From a virus: DNA of 24,826 nucleotides. Location of the stretch: the IMG/VR virus record IMGVR_UViG_3300034198_016817, positions 1 through 24,826 of that record, one strand, 5' to 3'. Made by a program: the position numbers and the translations under genes. Below, one piece after another: positions 1 through 8,500 of this stretch. How positions within the stretch are numbered: position 1 is the first letter of the stretch; each line of letters opens with the position of its first letter. The notes below the pieces were generated by a model that was not told where the DNA came from, did not search any database, and was given only the letters and a program-made list of their open reading frames with translations.

Positions 1-243
1 ACGCGCTGCAAACACCGGGTCGTATACTAGCATATACTTACCCCGATTAGCAGTCACACCCATGGTGCCTAGGCCAATGACCGGCATGCGGTCAACGCCC
101 GAAAGAACCCTGGCGTAGAAGTTCTTAACCTGCGTACTAGTTAGATACGCCAGCCCGTCAGATACGGAATCTCTCCCCTTTTTCAAAATTTCTTCATGCG
201 TAAGGTCATCTTCGACCTTGAGCTTTTCAATACCACTTCGCAT
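1..243 (-). CDS. VWA-like metallopeptidase family protein, N-terminal part (cut by window edge)
   Basis: The minus-strand reading frame is open for 81 codons from an ATG at 243 to the left edge, so the protein is cut off. An AAGGAG ribosome site lies at 254-249, five bases before the ATG. Residues about 42-78 contain YARVLSGVDRMP, GVTAN and LVYDPVF. These resemble the start of the VWA-like putative metallopeptidase family (DUF2201 type), in which a helical lead-in is followed by a strand reading 'y.P.F'. The zinc-binding helix and VWA domain would lie beyond the window. In bacteria and phages this family usually accompanies a MoxR-type AAA+ ATPase, and one is present at 1920-3185 on the same strand. 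The match rests on a short stretch plus context, so the family call is moderate; the gene itself is well supported. Confidence 0.6.
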   Translation of the reverse strand, partial: MRSGIEKLKVEDDLTHEEILKKGRDSVSDGLAYLTSTQVKNFYARVLSGVDRMPVIGLGTMGVTANRGKYMLVYDPVFAAR

Positions 244-255
244 TAGTACTCCTTG

Positions 256-264
256 TGCTATAAT
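256..264 (+). promoter_or_regulatory. Extended -10 promoter (TGnTATAAT) for the 272 gene
   Basis: TGCTATAAT is a perfect extended -10 element and ends seven bases before the ATG at 272. Transcription would start at about 271-272, giving a leaderless message. No Shine-Dalgarno sequence precedes that ATG on the plus strand, which agrees. No good -35 box is seen, as is common for extended -10 promoters. On the opposite strand TAGCAT (268-263) could be the -10 box for the divergent gene starting at 243, so the two promoters may overlap. Confidence 0.5.
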
Positions 265-271
265 GCTATCT

Positions 272-1258
272 ATGCGGATTAACGATCAATACAATGGCGA
301 TGCTAGCTACGCGGAATTACACGTACTCACCAGAGAGCGTCCGCTTGCGCGTGAAATGTTAAAGCAGGCAGATTTTATTGCTAAGAAAGCAACGGTTGAG
401 TCACTGCCATCAACCGCTTTTGCGTGGGAAGACGAACGGCGCTTTCCCGTACACACTAAAGAGGATACCGTTGCCAGCCTCTTATACCGCAGTAAGCTCG
501 GTTCTGCGGTACCTGCGCACGTAGATCAGAAGCTGGAGAAGGCTGCGACTGTATTCGGCGTTAAGCACGCAGTAGCAGCGCCTAAGGTAGCGTCAGCGCA
601 GGTTAAGCTAGCCTACGCACTGCCGGACGCAGAGCGGCTGCCTATCAACAGCAAGTCCGAGGTGCTCGTCGCAGAGCACGTGCTTACACGCGACCATGAC
701 AAGCTTCCCCTAGAGAAGCGGGCAGAGGCGTTTAGCAACCTCACCACTGCGGCTAAGGCACATGGCGTAGAGCTATCGCCTTTCTCGTTAAAGATGGCAG
801 GGCTCACGGTAAGCAATACCGCGGTAATGCGCGACTGGCTTGAGGCCCGCGCAGCTGCTACCACGGGTAAGTACCAGGCAGCGTTTGACAAGCTGGCGTC
901 CGAGCTTAGCGCAGCCCCTGCGACTATCTCGGATCGCAAGCAGCTAATTAAGATCGCTTCGGTAATCGGACAGCTGGACGAAAAAGCAGGACTTAATAAG
1001 TTCTACGACCGCAAGCTTCCTGACCCGCTGCAGACCGTGTTTAACACTGAGAAGCTAGCGGAAGACATGTGCGACGTATCCGGTGCACAGATGCCGGTAA
1101 GTGCACTTATGAATCTCCCCGAAGACGTGTGGGAGTCCGTAGACATGCCTGAGCTAGCACAGCTAGCTGCATCTGGGGACGCCGCGCAGTTCAAGGCCGC
1201 GTTTGACACAGTGCCGCTTGATGTAAAGATGGTACTTAGAAGACAGCTAGGCGGATGA
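272..1258 (+). CDS. Unrecognised phage protein with a duplicated small domain
   Basis: A 328-residue protein that I do not recognise with certainty. The ATG at 272 is chosen because it sits seven bases after a perfect TATAAT box; in-frame starts at 218 and 263 would lie upstream of or inside that promoter. Two stretches are similar. One runs from about residue 44 (LPSTAFAWEDERRFPVHTK to a helix ending VFGV), the other from about 95 (YALPDAERLPINSKSE to a helix ending AHGV). Each is a short strand, a 'R(F/L)P(V/I)' turn, then helices ending in G-V. This resembles the small alpha-beta domain found in some phage structural and protease proteins (DUF6582-like), but that is only a resemblance. There is no signal peptide or membrane segment. 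The last four bases overlap the next start (ATGA), so the two genes are probably translationally coupled. Confidence 0.75.
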   Translation: MRINDQYNGDASYAELHVLTRERPLAREMLKQADFIAKKATVESLPSTAFAWEDERRFPVHTKEDTVASLLYRSKLGSAVPAHVDQKLEKAATVFGVKHAVAAPKVASAQVKLAYALPDAERLPINSKSEVLVAEHVLTRDHDKLPLEKRAEAFSNLTTAAKAHGVELSPFSLKMAGLTVSNTAVMRDWLEARAAATTGKYQAAFDKLASELSAAPATISDRKQLIKIASVIGQLDEKAGLNKFYDRKLPDPLQTVFNTEKLAEDMCDVSGAQMPVSALMNLPEDVWESVDMPELAQLAASGDAAQFKAAFDTVPLDVKMVLRRQLGG

Positions 1259-1923
1259 ACAAAGACGTAGCGAAGCGGCTTCTAAAGGATAACGACAGCT
1301 GCGCGTTTTCATGCATGCGCGCGGCTGATGCGTTGCTTACAGACGCCTGGTTCAACTGGGAACCCGAGACGGTATGGGTAGAACTCCACGGCATGGGCGT
1401 GGATGTTCCAGTGGGTAACCGCGACCAGTTGTTGGCGGGCCGCTCGATTGTAACCACAGGGCGGTTTATTTATGATGCAGTCGTCTTCGACAAGACAGCT
1501 ATATCATTTAATAACGAGTACTCTAACTTCGACGGTTTAGAAGACGCGCCTGTCGAATACATCGCGTGGGCTAACGAAGAAGCTTACCGTATACATTTGC
1601 ATTATACCGGTAGCAACTTCGAATATGACCGCGAACCTGTAGCGTTTACTGCAGTGCAACTGCAGCAACAGGGGTATGTATATGCCCCCGAACAGCTGCA
1701 CTGGGCTCAAGCCGCCCTAGATAAGTACTACCCAGAGTCTGTAAAAGAACTAAAAAAACGGGTAGCTACCGCGTGGTCTGAGATATCCAAAGTAGATCTT
1801 AAAGACCACCCGTATCCAGAAACCGCGCTTGGTGTGCAGTTAGCCAAACTCGCAGCAGTCCAGCTTCACTTCAATGAGAAGAAAGCCAGACTGCTGCGAG
1901 AATTGACTGATTTAGGCGCTTAG
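1255..1923 (+). CDS. Unrecognised 222-residue phage protein
   Basis: The start overlaps the preceding stop as ATGA at 1255-1258, so translation is probably coupled to the upstream gene. The protein is rich in Trp, Tyr and acidic residues (for example NWEPETVWVELHG near residue 34 and EYIAWANEEAYRIHLHY near 99-115). It ends in a charged helical region from about residue 155. I see no catalytic motif, signal peptide or transmembrane segment. The gene ends tail to tail with the AAA+ gene on the other strand, and their stop codons share TTAG at 1920-1923. With its partner it forms a two-gene plus-strand unit set between two minus-strand genes. The function is unknown. Confidence 0.75.
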   Translation: MNKDVAKRLLKDNDSCAFSCMRAADALLTDAWFNWEPETVWVELHGMGVDVPVGNRDQLLAGRSIVTTGRFIYDAVVFDKTAISFNNEYSNFDGLEDAPVEYIAWANEEAYRIHLHYTGSNFEYDREPVAFTAVQLQQQGYVYAPEQLHWAQAALDKYYPESVKELKKRVATAWSEISKVDLKDHPYPETALGVQLAKLAAVQLHFNEKKARLLRELTDLGA

Positions 1924-3185
1924 CGTGTCAGGCCCGCTGCTACCTTGTATTCCCGCATGGCCGTGATGATCACCTTCATCTTGGCCTTGTAGGCGTCGTA
2001 CGGCTGCATGGCCGCACTAATCGCCTGAAGGTACTTCTCGCCGGCGACGCCCTTGTCGTTTGCGGCCTGCTTGAGGTGCTCAACCGCAAAGACCGACAGG
2101 ATCTCGTTGGGGAGGTCCCCAATGAACTGCGCCAGATAAGGCGCGACCTTGGCCGGGTCGGGCTGTCCACTGAACAGCTCAACGGCCACACCGCGACACA
2201 GCTCCAACAGGATGGAGCTACGGTTGGAGGCAGCGTCGTCCTTGGCGACCAGCTTACCCTCCTTGTTAATGGTGCTGTTAAGCAGCGCAGCCACGCGCCG
2301 CCGCACACCGCTGTGCGGCTTGTAGTCGTTCAGAACTTCGCTCGGCTGAATGAGCGTGTTCTGGTCAGCCACGAACTCCATGAACTTGGAGGCCGCGACG
2401 GTTCCGATCTGACCCTCGACCAGGGTCTTTACGGCCGGCCCTGCGATGTCGATCTTGGCCTTCTCGGCCGCGAGCATGATACGGGAGACTTTCTCCCAAT
2501 TTGACGGGCAAGGGAATGCCTTCCCTGCGTCCCTGGCCCCCGTGTCATACAGGAAGCTGTTCGCCCCGGTGATGAAATCCGGGACCAGAGGGTGCCACGC
2601 ACTCTTCTTGGTGTAGTCGAGCCACGACATGAGGTCGTGCTTCGTGTACACCATGCAGAGGCGCTTGCGAATGGCGTGGTCCTTCTCGGCCTCGTTAACG
2701 AGGTAGGAGCCGTCGCTGGGGTTCATGGCGGCCACCACCAGCACGTTGCGGTGCAGGTGCCAGTCATGAATACGGCGCTCGTCGGTTAGAGTGAACAGTG
2801 CGTTCACTAGTGCCTTGTCGCCGCGATTCCACTCGTCGAGGAACAGGACCGCGCAGCCCTTCTCCTCAGCCTGCTTATTGAGCTCCACTAGGAAGCTCGG
2901 GGGCACGAAAGAGAACTCGGTGCCGGTCTCGTTGAACATGATCATGGAGATTTCCTCCTGGCTCATGTGTCCGAAGTTCAGCACCTTCATATAGCCGCTA
3001 CGCTTAGCGCACCACTGGTGCACGATCGGCGTCTTGCCGATACCGGTCTCACCGACCAGACATACAGTGAACTTGGGGTGCATCTCCCAAGCCACGTCGA
3101 GCAGCTCCGGGACTGCTCCAATTGAAGTCGGGGCGATACCCAACTTCTCCCACGGATCTACCATTTCCTTCTTATCAGTTGCCAT
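1920..3185 (-). CDS. MoxR/CbbQ-type AAA+ ATPase
   Basis: A 421-residue AAA+ ATPase. Walker A is GETGIGKT at residues 45-52. Walker B is VLFLDEWNRG at about 113-122. Sensor 1 is the Asn in AAMNPSDG (N155), and arginine-finger candidates are in IRKRL (R173, R175). This order and spacing match the AAA_5 MoxR/CbbQ group, whose members remodel proteins together with a VWA-domain partner. The partial gene at 1-243 is a plausible partner. The C-terminal half is helical without a recognised motif. The ATG at 3185 has an AAAGGA site about six bases upstream. Codon use is more GC-rich than in flanking genes, with very few TTA or CTA leucines. Phage MoxR-like genes are common but their roles are mostly unproven, so the ATPase call is firm and the biological role is inference. 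Confidence 0.88.
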   Translation of the reverse strand: MATDKKEMVDPWEKLGIAPTSIGAVPELLDVAWEMHPKFTVCLVGETGIGKTPIVHQWCAKRSGYMKVLNFGHMSQEEISMIMFNETGTEFSFVPPSFLVELNKQAEEKGCAVLFLDEWNRGDKALVNALFTLTDERRIHDWHLHRNVLVVAAMNPSDGSYLVNEAEKDHAIRKRLCMVYTKHDLMSWLDYTKKSAWHPLVPDFITGANSFLYDTGARDAGKAFPCPSNWEKVSRIMLAAEKAKIDIAGPAVKTLVEGQIGTVAASKFMEFVADQNTLIQPSEVLNDYKPHSGVRRRVAALLNSTINKEGKLVAKDDAASNRSSILLELCRGVAVELFSGQPDPAKVAPYLAQFIGDLPNEILSVFAVEHLKQAANDKGVAGEKYLQAISAAMQPYDAYKAKMKVIITAMREYKVAAGLTR

Positions 3186-3207
3186 GGCTTTCCTTTAGTA
3201 ATAGAGT

Positions 3208-3239
3208 GTTTGCGGTAGCTACAGCGCAAACAGTACAAT
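3208..3239 (+). promoter_or_regulatory. Candidate promoter/operator between the AAA+ and terminase genes
   Basis: The 82-base divergent gap 3186-3267 holds a dyad, GTTTGCG (3208-3214) with CGCAAAC (3225-3231), enclosing the palindrome GTAGCTAC (3215-3222). A possible plus-strand promoter overlaps it: TTGCGG at 3210-3215, 18 bases, then TACAAT at 3234-3239. That would give a short leader before the terminase ATG at 3268. The overlap of dyad and promoter suggests operator control, but one copy is weak evidence. Confidence 0.3.
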
Positions 3240-3267
3240 CACTTATACCGCAACTAGTGAATAATTA

Positions 3268-4932
3268 ATGACATCTGACTTAGTAGTTAAGCGCTCTGAC
3301 TGGGTCACAGCGTTGCTGTACTTAGACGGCAAGCCGTTTAACTTAGCGGACTATCCTTTCTATAACGACGTATACGACGGTGTATACGACGGGTTGCTCC
3401 TGAAGACAGCGCGGCAGGTAGCTAAGAGTACGACGTTATCTAATTTCTTGATTGCGGAAGCTTGTACGCGACCGCACTGGAAGAGTTTATTCGTAGCGCC
3501 CAGTCAAGAGCAGACTACAAAGTTTTCTCAGACCCGTGTCGGCAAGACCATTTTCTATTCTCCGGATATACGCAAACGCTGGGTGTCTAAAGACCTGTCC
3601 AGCCGCGTATTCCAGAAGATGTTTACCAACGGGTCCGAGATTGCGTTCAGCTACGCGAGCGATGACCCTGACCGTGTGCGGGGCGTATCAGCAGACCGCG
3701 TAGCCTACGATGAGGTACAAGACATTCTTTATGACGAGGTAATCCCTGTCATCAACGAGTGCATGTCTAACTCCGATCACGCTTCCGAAACGTACTGTGG
3801 CACTCCTAAGTCTATGGAAAATACCATAGAGCAGTTGTGGCAGTGGAGTACCCAGACAGAGTGGGTAGTAAAGTGTGATAAGTGTAACAAATACCAATAT
3901 TACATAGATGACCGTTGTTTAGGCAAAAACGGAGTCATCTGTCTGAAGTGCGGCGGTTACGTAAATGTACGTACCGGGCAGTGGATAGATACGCACGTAT
4001 ACCCCAAAGGACACACGGGTAAACGTATAAAGGGATTCCATGTTCCTCAGGTTATTCTGCCTAAGAATATACCTGCGGCCATGCCCCCTGACTTGAAGAA
4101 CCAAGAATTAGCGCAAAAACGCTGGGGGCGTATTTTAGAAAAACACGAGGCCTACCCGCCTTCTAAGTTTAAAAACGAGGTGATGGGCGTATCGGATGCA
4201 GTAGGCACGCGCCTTATCTCTAAAGAAGAGTTAGAGGGCATGTGCCAGCCGTATGATATTTCTGATTTCCCTGCCAGCAATCTATTGATGCAAGATTTGA
4301 AAGGAATTGTTGCAGGAGTAGACTGGTCCGGCGGTGGTATGGCTAACACAACCTCCCGCACCGTACTTTGGGTGTGGGGTATTACGCAGGGCGGCCAGTT
4401 ACACAGCCACCGCCTTAAGACCCTGTATTACAAGGTTTACCCAGAGACTAATCCGATCTCTGGCGGTGTTATCGATCACATCTGTGAGATATGTGATCGG
4501 TACAACGTCACTTTGGTGTTCGGTGACGCCGGTGAAGGCGCACTAGCCAACGCTAATTTGAGGGAGCGGTTAGGACCTCATCGCGCAATGCAGGTGCAGT
4601 ACCGTGGCAGCTCAAGCGGCGGCGGCGGAACAAACGTACGCCCGTTCTATTGGAATAAGTTGGATAGGTTCTTAGCGGACAGAACCACCATGATTGATCA
4701 CTACTTCATGTTTTTAAAACGCCAAGGCGTAATATTTCCAAACATACGTCAGATGCAGATTCCCATTAAAGACTTGCTCAATGAATATGAGGAAGTTACT
4801 GCGTCAGGGCGTAAAGTATGGCGGCACGCACCTTCGCAGCCTGATGACTGTCTACACGCTCAAATATTCGGTTGGATGGCAGCTAAATACATGACTATGG
4901 ATCCGCTGTTTACCTACAACGGCGAACGCTGA
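3268..4932 (+). CDS. terL: Terminase large subunit (packaging ATPase-nuclease)
   Basis: This enzyme packages phage DNA into the prohead. It has an N-terminal ATPase: a Walker A variant RQVAKST at about 49-55, Walker B VAYDE at 145-149, and coupling motif CGTP at 177-180. The C-terminal RNase H-like nuclease has GVDWSGG (D352), VFGDAGEG (D420) and a final acidic pair in PDDCLHAQ (about 526-527). Between the two is a zinc ribbon, CDKC at 203-206 and CLKC at 225-228, an insert seen in some terminases. At 554 residues the length is normal. The ATG at 3268 has no clear ribosome site. No small terminase subunit is visible nearby. The gene is followed at once by a strong hairpin terminator. It is separated from the portal gene by about 15 kb of opposite-strand replication genes. 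Confidence 0.93.
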   Translation: MTSDLVVKRSDWVTALLYLDGKPFNLADYPFYNDVYDGVYDGLLLKTARQVAKSTTLSNFLIAEACTRPHWKSLFVAPSQEQTTKFSQTRVGKTIFYSPDIRKRWVSKDLSSRVFQKMFTNGSEIAFSYASDDPDRVRGVSADRVAYDEVQDILYDEVIPVINECMSNSDHASETYCGTPKSMENTIEQLWQWSTQTEWVVKCDKCNKYQYYIDDRCLGKNGVICLKCGGYVNVRTGQWIDTHVYPKGHTGKRIKGFHVPQVILPKNIPAAMPPDLKNQELAQKRWGRILEKHEAYPPSKFKNEVMGVSDAVGTRLISKEELEGMCQPYDISDFPASNLLMQDLKGIVAGVDWSGGGMANTTSRTVLWVWGITQGGQLHSHRLKTLYYKVYPETNPISGGVIDHICEICDRYNVTLVFGDAGEGALANANLRERLGPHRAMQVQYRGSSSGGGGTNVRPFYWNKLDRFLADRTTMIDHYFMFLKRQGVIFPNIRQMQIPIKDLLNEYEEVTASGRKVWRHAPSQPDDCLHAQIFGWMAAKYMTMDPLFTYNGER

Positions 4933-4937
4933 GCTAA

Positions 4938-4978
4938 AAAATAACGGCAGCAAGGATAAACCCTGCTGCCGTTATTTT
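4938..4978. terminator. Bidirectional intrinsic terminator
   Basis: A perfect 15-base-pair inverted repeat has arms 4938-4952 and 4964-4978 around an 11-base loop. The outer ends are A-rich on the left and T-rich on the right. Read from either strand it is a GC-rich stem followed by a U-run. It lies between the converging terminase gene (stop at 4932) and the minus-strand gene ending at 5008, so it can end both transcripts. Confidence 0.9.
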
Positions 4979-5007
4979 GTCGAGTATTACGTCTTCGTAG
5001 TACAAGC

Positions 5008-5574
5008 TTAGTGCGTAGACATTCTATTCTTAATCATGAATCCAGGATACGCCGTTACCAGTAGCTCCGACGGCGGTGATACTGCCCGGATGCACACATT
5101 GTTAATCTGTACCGTACGCGCTACGTTAAAAATGGGCAGCAGTTTGATTGCGCCGTTTACATCATCGAAGCTTACTACGCACGGGTCTAACAGCGTAAGT
5201 ACCTGCGCATTCTCTTGCAGCACAATACCTAGTATGGGGCCATCCGCAGTACTTAGAACGCTTAGCGGCGCACCCTCTACACAATCTTCTCCGTCGTACA
5301 CGGTGACCGAGGCTACGTAGGTCTGTACGGCCTCACAGCCGCTAAGCTCCCAGTCCACTACCAAGGAAGTGCCCAGGGGCACCTTGGAGGACCACGCGGC
5401 GTCCTGGGTGTCTACAGGCGTTCCGTCCGGAAGGCGGTAGACCTGCTTCCACTCAGGACGCTTTTCCGTGGCTAATGCAATCTCAAAGCGCGCGCCGTAC
5501 TTTTCAAACTGCTTAACCTCCATGCTCCGAAAACGCGTCTTCTTTGAGTTCTGTGAGGAGCTCATCTTCTTCAA
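5008..5574 (-). CDS. Unrecognised small protein at the end of the replication operon
   Basis: Up to 188 residues, with no family recognised. It appears mostly beta-stranded (for example GTSLVVDWELSG, ASVTVYDGEDCV, GPILGIVLQENAQVLTLL), has no signal peptide or membrane helix, and a basic Ser-rich N-terminus if the longest start is used. The start is uncertain. TTG at 5574 has AAGGAG only three bases upstream and overlaps the polymerase gene by 62 bases. ATG at 5565 has the same site 12 bases away. ATG at 5523 gives a clean 171-residue protein with an 11-base overlap but has GGAG only one base away. It is the last gene of the minus-strand replication block before the bidirectional terminator. 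Confidence 0.7.
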   Translation of the reverse strand: MKKMSSSQNSKKTRFRSMEVKQFEKYGARFEIALATEKRPEWKQVYRLPDGTPVDTQDAAWSSKVPLGTSLVVDWELSGCEAVQTYVASVTVYDGEDCVEGAPLSVLSTADGPILGIVLQENAQVLTLLDPCVVSFDDVNGAIKLLPIFNVARTVQINNVCIRAVSPPSELLVTAYPGFMIKNRMSTH

Positions 5575-8500
5575 TTACTCCTTCTTGCACCGGTACGAAA
5601 GGATGCTTGGCTAGGTACTTATCTAGCGCTTGGCACTCTCCGTAGTTAGGTCCTACTTCGATGTCTACTTTAAACGGTACGGGCAACCAGGGGTATTTTT
5701 CGCTAACGCGGTGTTCTGCGTACTTTAACAAGAAATCGTTAAGCTGATGCACGTACTTCTTAGGAAACTGGAGCACAATAGAGTCGTGCACCGTAAGAAG
5801 TAAGCGACCGCCCATGTCCCTACGAAGCGGTTCGTCAATCTCGATCAACTGCGAGATGACGATATCAGAGCTGGTTGACTGAATCTTGAAGTTACGGGCC
5901 TGGCGCACTGCGCGGCTCTTATGTCTGTTGATACTAGCTAGAGGAAATCGGCGGCGACGGTGGAAGTAAGTGTCTACCCAGCCATTAGCCAGGACTTCCT
6001 TCTCTACATCATCTGCGTATGTCTTGATGGCCGGGAACATCTTATACAGAAGATTAATTAGCTCTTCTGCTTCTTGGGGTGTAACCCCAATTGTCTCAGC
6101 AATCTTCATAGGCCCGGCACCGTAAAGAATACCGAACACAACCCTTTTGATTTTGGACCGTTCGCTGTCTAGGGCTTTGCGTTCTTTCGCGTCGGGTATG
6201 TACGCAGGGTTATCCCGATTAGCGTAAGAATCGTAAGGCTTTCCAAATACTTTAGAGGCGAAGAAACTGTGCATATCTAGGCCTTCATTAAGGGCCTTGA
6301 TGAGCGCTGTATCCCGTGCATACGCTGTGAATACGCGTACCTCTGCGCCCTTGTAGTCCATGTTGACTATCAAGTGCGAATCGTCGTCGGGTACGAACAA
6401 TTTCTTTATGTTCCAACCGGCTAAGTATTTCGGTACGTTCTGCATGTTCATATCTGAACTAGACAGACGGCCGGTACCTGTGCCGTTAAGATGAAACTGG
6501 GTATGTAGGAACCCGTCGCGCTTGGACAGAGCACGCACGTTAGCAAGGAAGGTGTTGAGTGCCTTGCTAGCTTTTCTCCACCGAAGGAGCCGTTCCGCAA
6601 AATACGCTTTAGGCGTAGGTATCGTACGCTCTTTGTCCTCGTAATCGATGTATGTGCGCAGCACCTTCTCAGACGTACTGGGCTGCTGCTTCTTAGTGTA
6701 TTCGATAGCTTCGTAAGGCTCCATACGCGTGCCGTCAGGCAAATGCCAGCCAGCGTTGTATAGAATATTACCTAACGTTCTAGGATTGTTAAGATTGATT
6801 GGTTGCCCCGCTGCGTCGGTGGCACCCGTCATCAAGTACAATTCGCGGTCGGTGACTTCTACTATCTCTCGTAGCCCCGTATCCAGAACATCAATGTACT
6901 TCTGGTCAACGCGAGTGCCGTAATACTCCATACGCCCCAGCACTCTAGAGGCTGGAACAGCATGGGTAGTCATAAGACCCCCGACCTTGGATTTCTCGTT
7001 CTTGATGCGGGACTGCTGCACCAGAACCAACTGACGCGTCACGTCGGCATCGATAGCCCCGTACACTTGCAGGTCGTGTACAGGTACGTTCTCAAAACCG
7101 GCGTCTTCTGAGATCTGCTTTTCTTTCTTAGACCGCGGATCCTCTGGCGGCTTAGGCTTCTTGGATAGCGTTAACTTTTCAGGCTTGGTAAACCACTTAG
7201 TGGGCTTCTTGGGCTTGCCCCGCTTACCTGCAGGCCACGCATCTATCTCTACCTGCCACGCCGCCATGCGGCCTTCGTAAGTGCTCTTACAGAAGGTGTA
7301 ATCTTCTAGAGCCGTGTCATACAGCTTTTGCTGTTCGATCTCGTCTACGCGGCCCGCTTCATAGTCCTGCAGCTGCTTCTGATATGACCGGAGAGATTCC
7401 AGGTATTCAGGATACTCGTCTTTGAGTATGTTCTCTAAGTCTACGATTTTTTTAGCAGTTTCTTCGGCCTCGGATACCGACTCTTCTGCGTTTAGAATAT
7501 CGTAGAGGTGGTCCTCGTAGCCCACGTAATGCGGCAAGAAGCCTGCGGTCAGGGCCTTTAGACCGTAGTTGCCTTTCTTGTCCTCATCCAGTAAGTGCTC
7601 ACCGAGCAGCGTGTCCCAGCGTACGTTATTGACCGGGATATTGTATTTAAGCTCGATGAACTTTAAATCGAACTTAGAGTTATGCAGGATTTTAGGCTTA
7701 GGGCTAGCTAACAGCTGTGCGATGCGTGCGTGCAACTCGGGCAAGCGCAGCTTGTACTCTTCATCCATATGTGGATGATCAAATACAATTGTCGTAGCTT
7801 TCTTGGAATTCCACCCGAAACAGAACGCAATGATGCGCGCGTCCTGCTTTTCTGGTCGAAGCGTAGTAGTTTCAGTATCTACAGAGATTGCCCAGTTTCC
7901 GGGGTCACCCTTCAACGAGTACGCTTCTATCTCATCGCATACGCGCAGAGCTTCATCAATTGTCTTAGGAAACTGGTATTCTTCGGTAAGCTGCTCTAGC
8001 GTCGGCTTAGCGGCTACACCATCTGTAGCCAGCTTGAACGCGTTCAACACATCAATCTTGAACGTGTCAAACAATCCTGGAGCAGCCATCAGCGCGCGTT
8101 CGCTAAAGCTAACAATTACGGGCGTGCCTGAGTCTGCGTGTGTGTATAGCTTGCCTCGCGAGTCTTTGAACTGCAGCTTAAAGCCAAGCTGACGCATGGT
8201 TACAGAGCCTAGGGCAATGATAACCTTAGGCTTCCAGGCGCGAATCAAAGACAGCATGTACACAGAGCACTGAGACATCACAGCCTTGCTGGGCGGAGAG
8301 TCGTCAGTATCCATGCATTGCACCGCGTAGATAGTACGTACGTCTATCTGCGTGTACGCCAGCTTATTAGAATTCCGTACGGTATCTAAAGCTTTACGAA
8401 GGACTGCTCCTCCATGCCCATGAAACGGGCTGTTATTAATCGCGGACCTGTCGTCGGGTTGGTCCCCAATAATTAGTACGTCGCAGCCCTTAGCAGTGGG

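Noticed and set aside
218-271. Longer N-termini for the 272 gene starting at 218 or 263
   Set aside because: These starts lie upstream of or inside the TATAAT promoter, and the 218 start would overlap the divergent gene's coding region.
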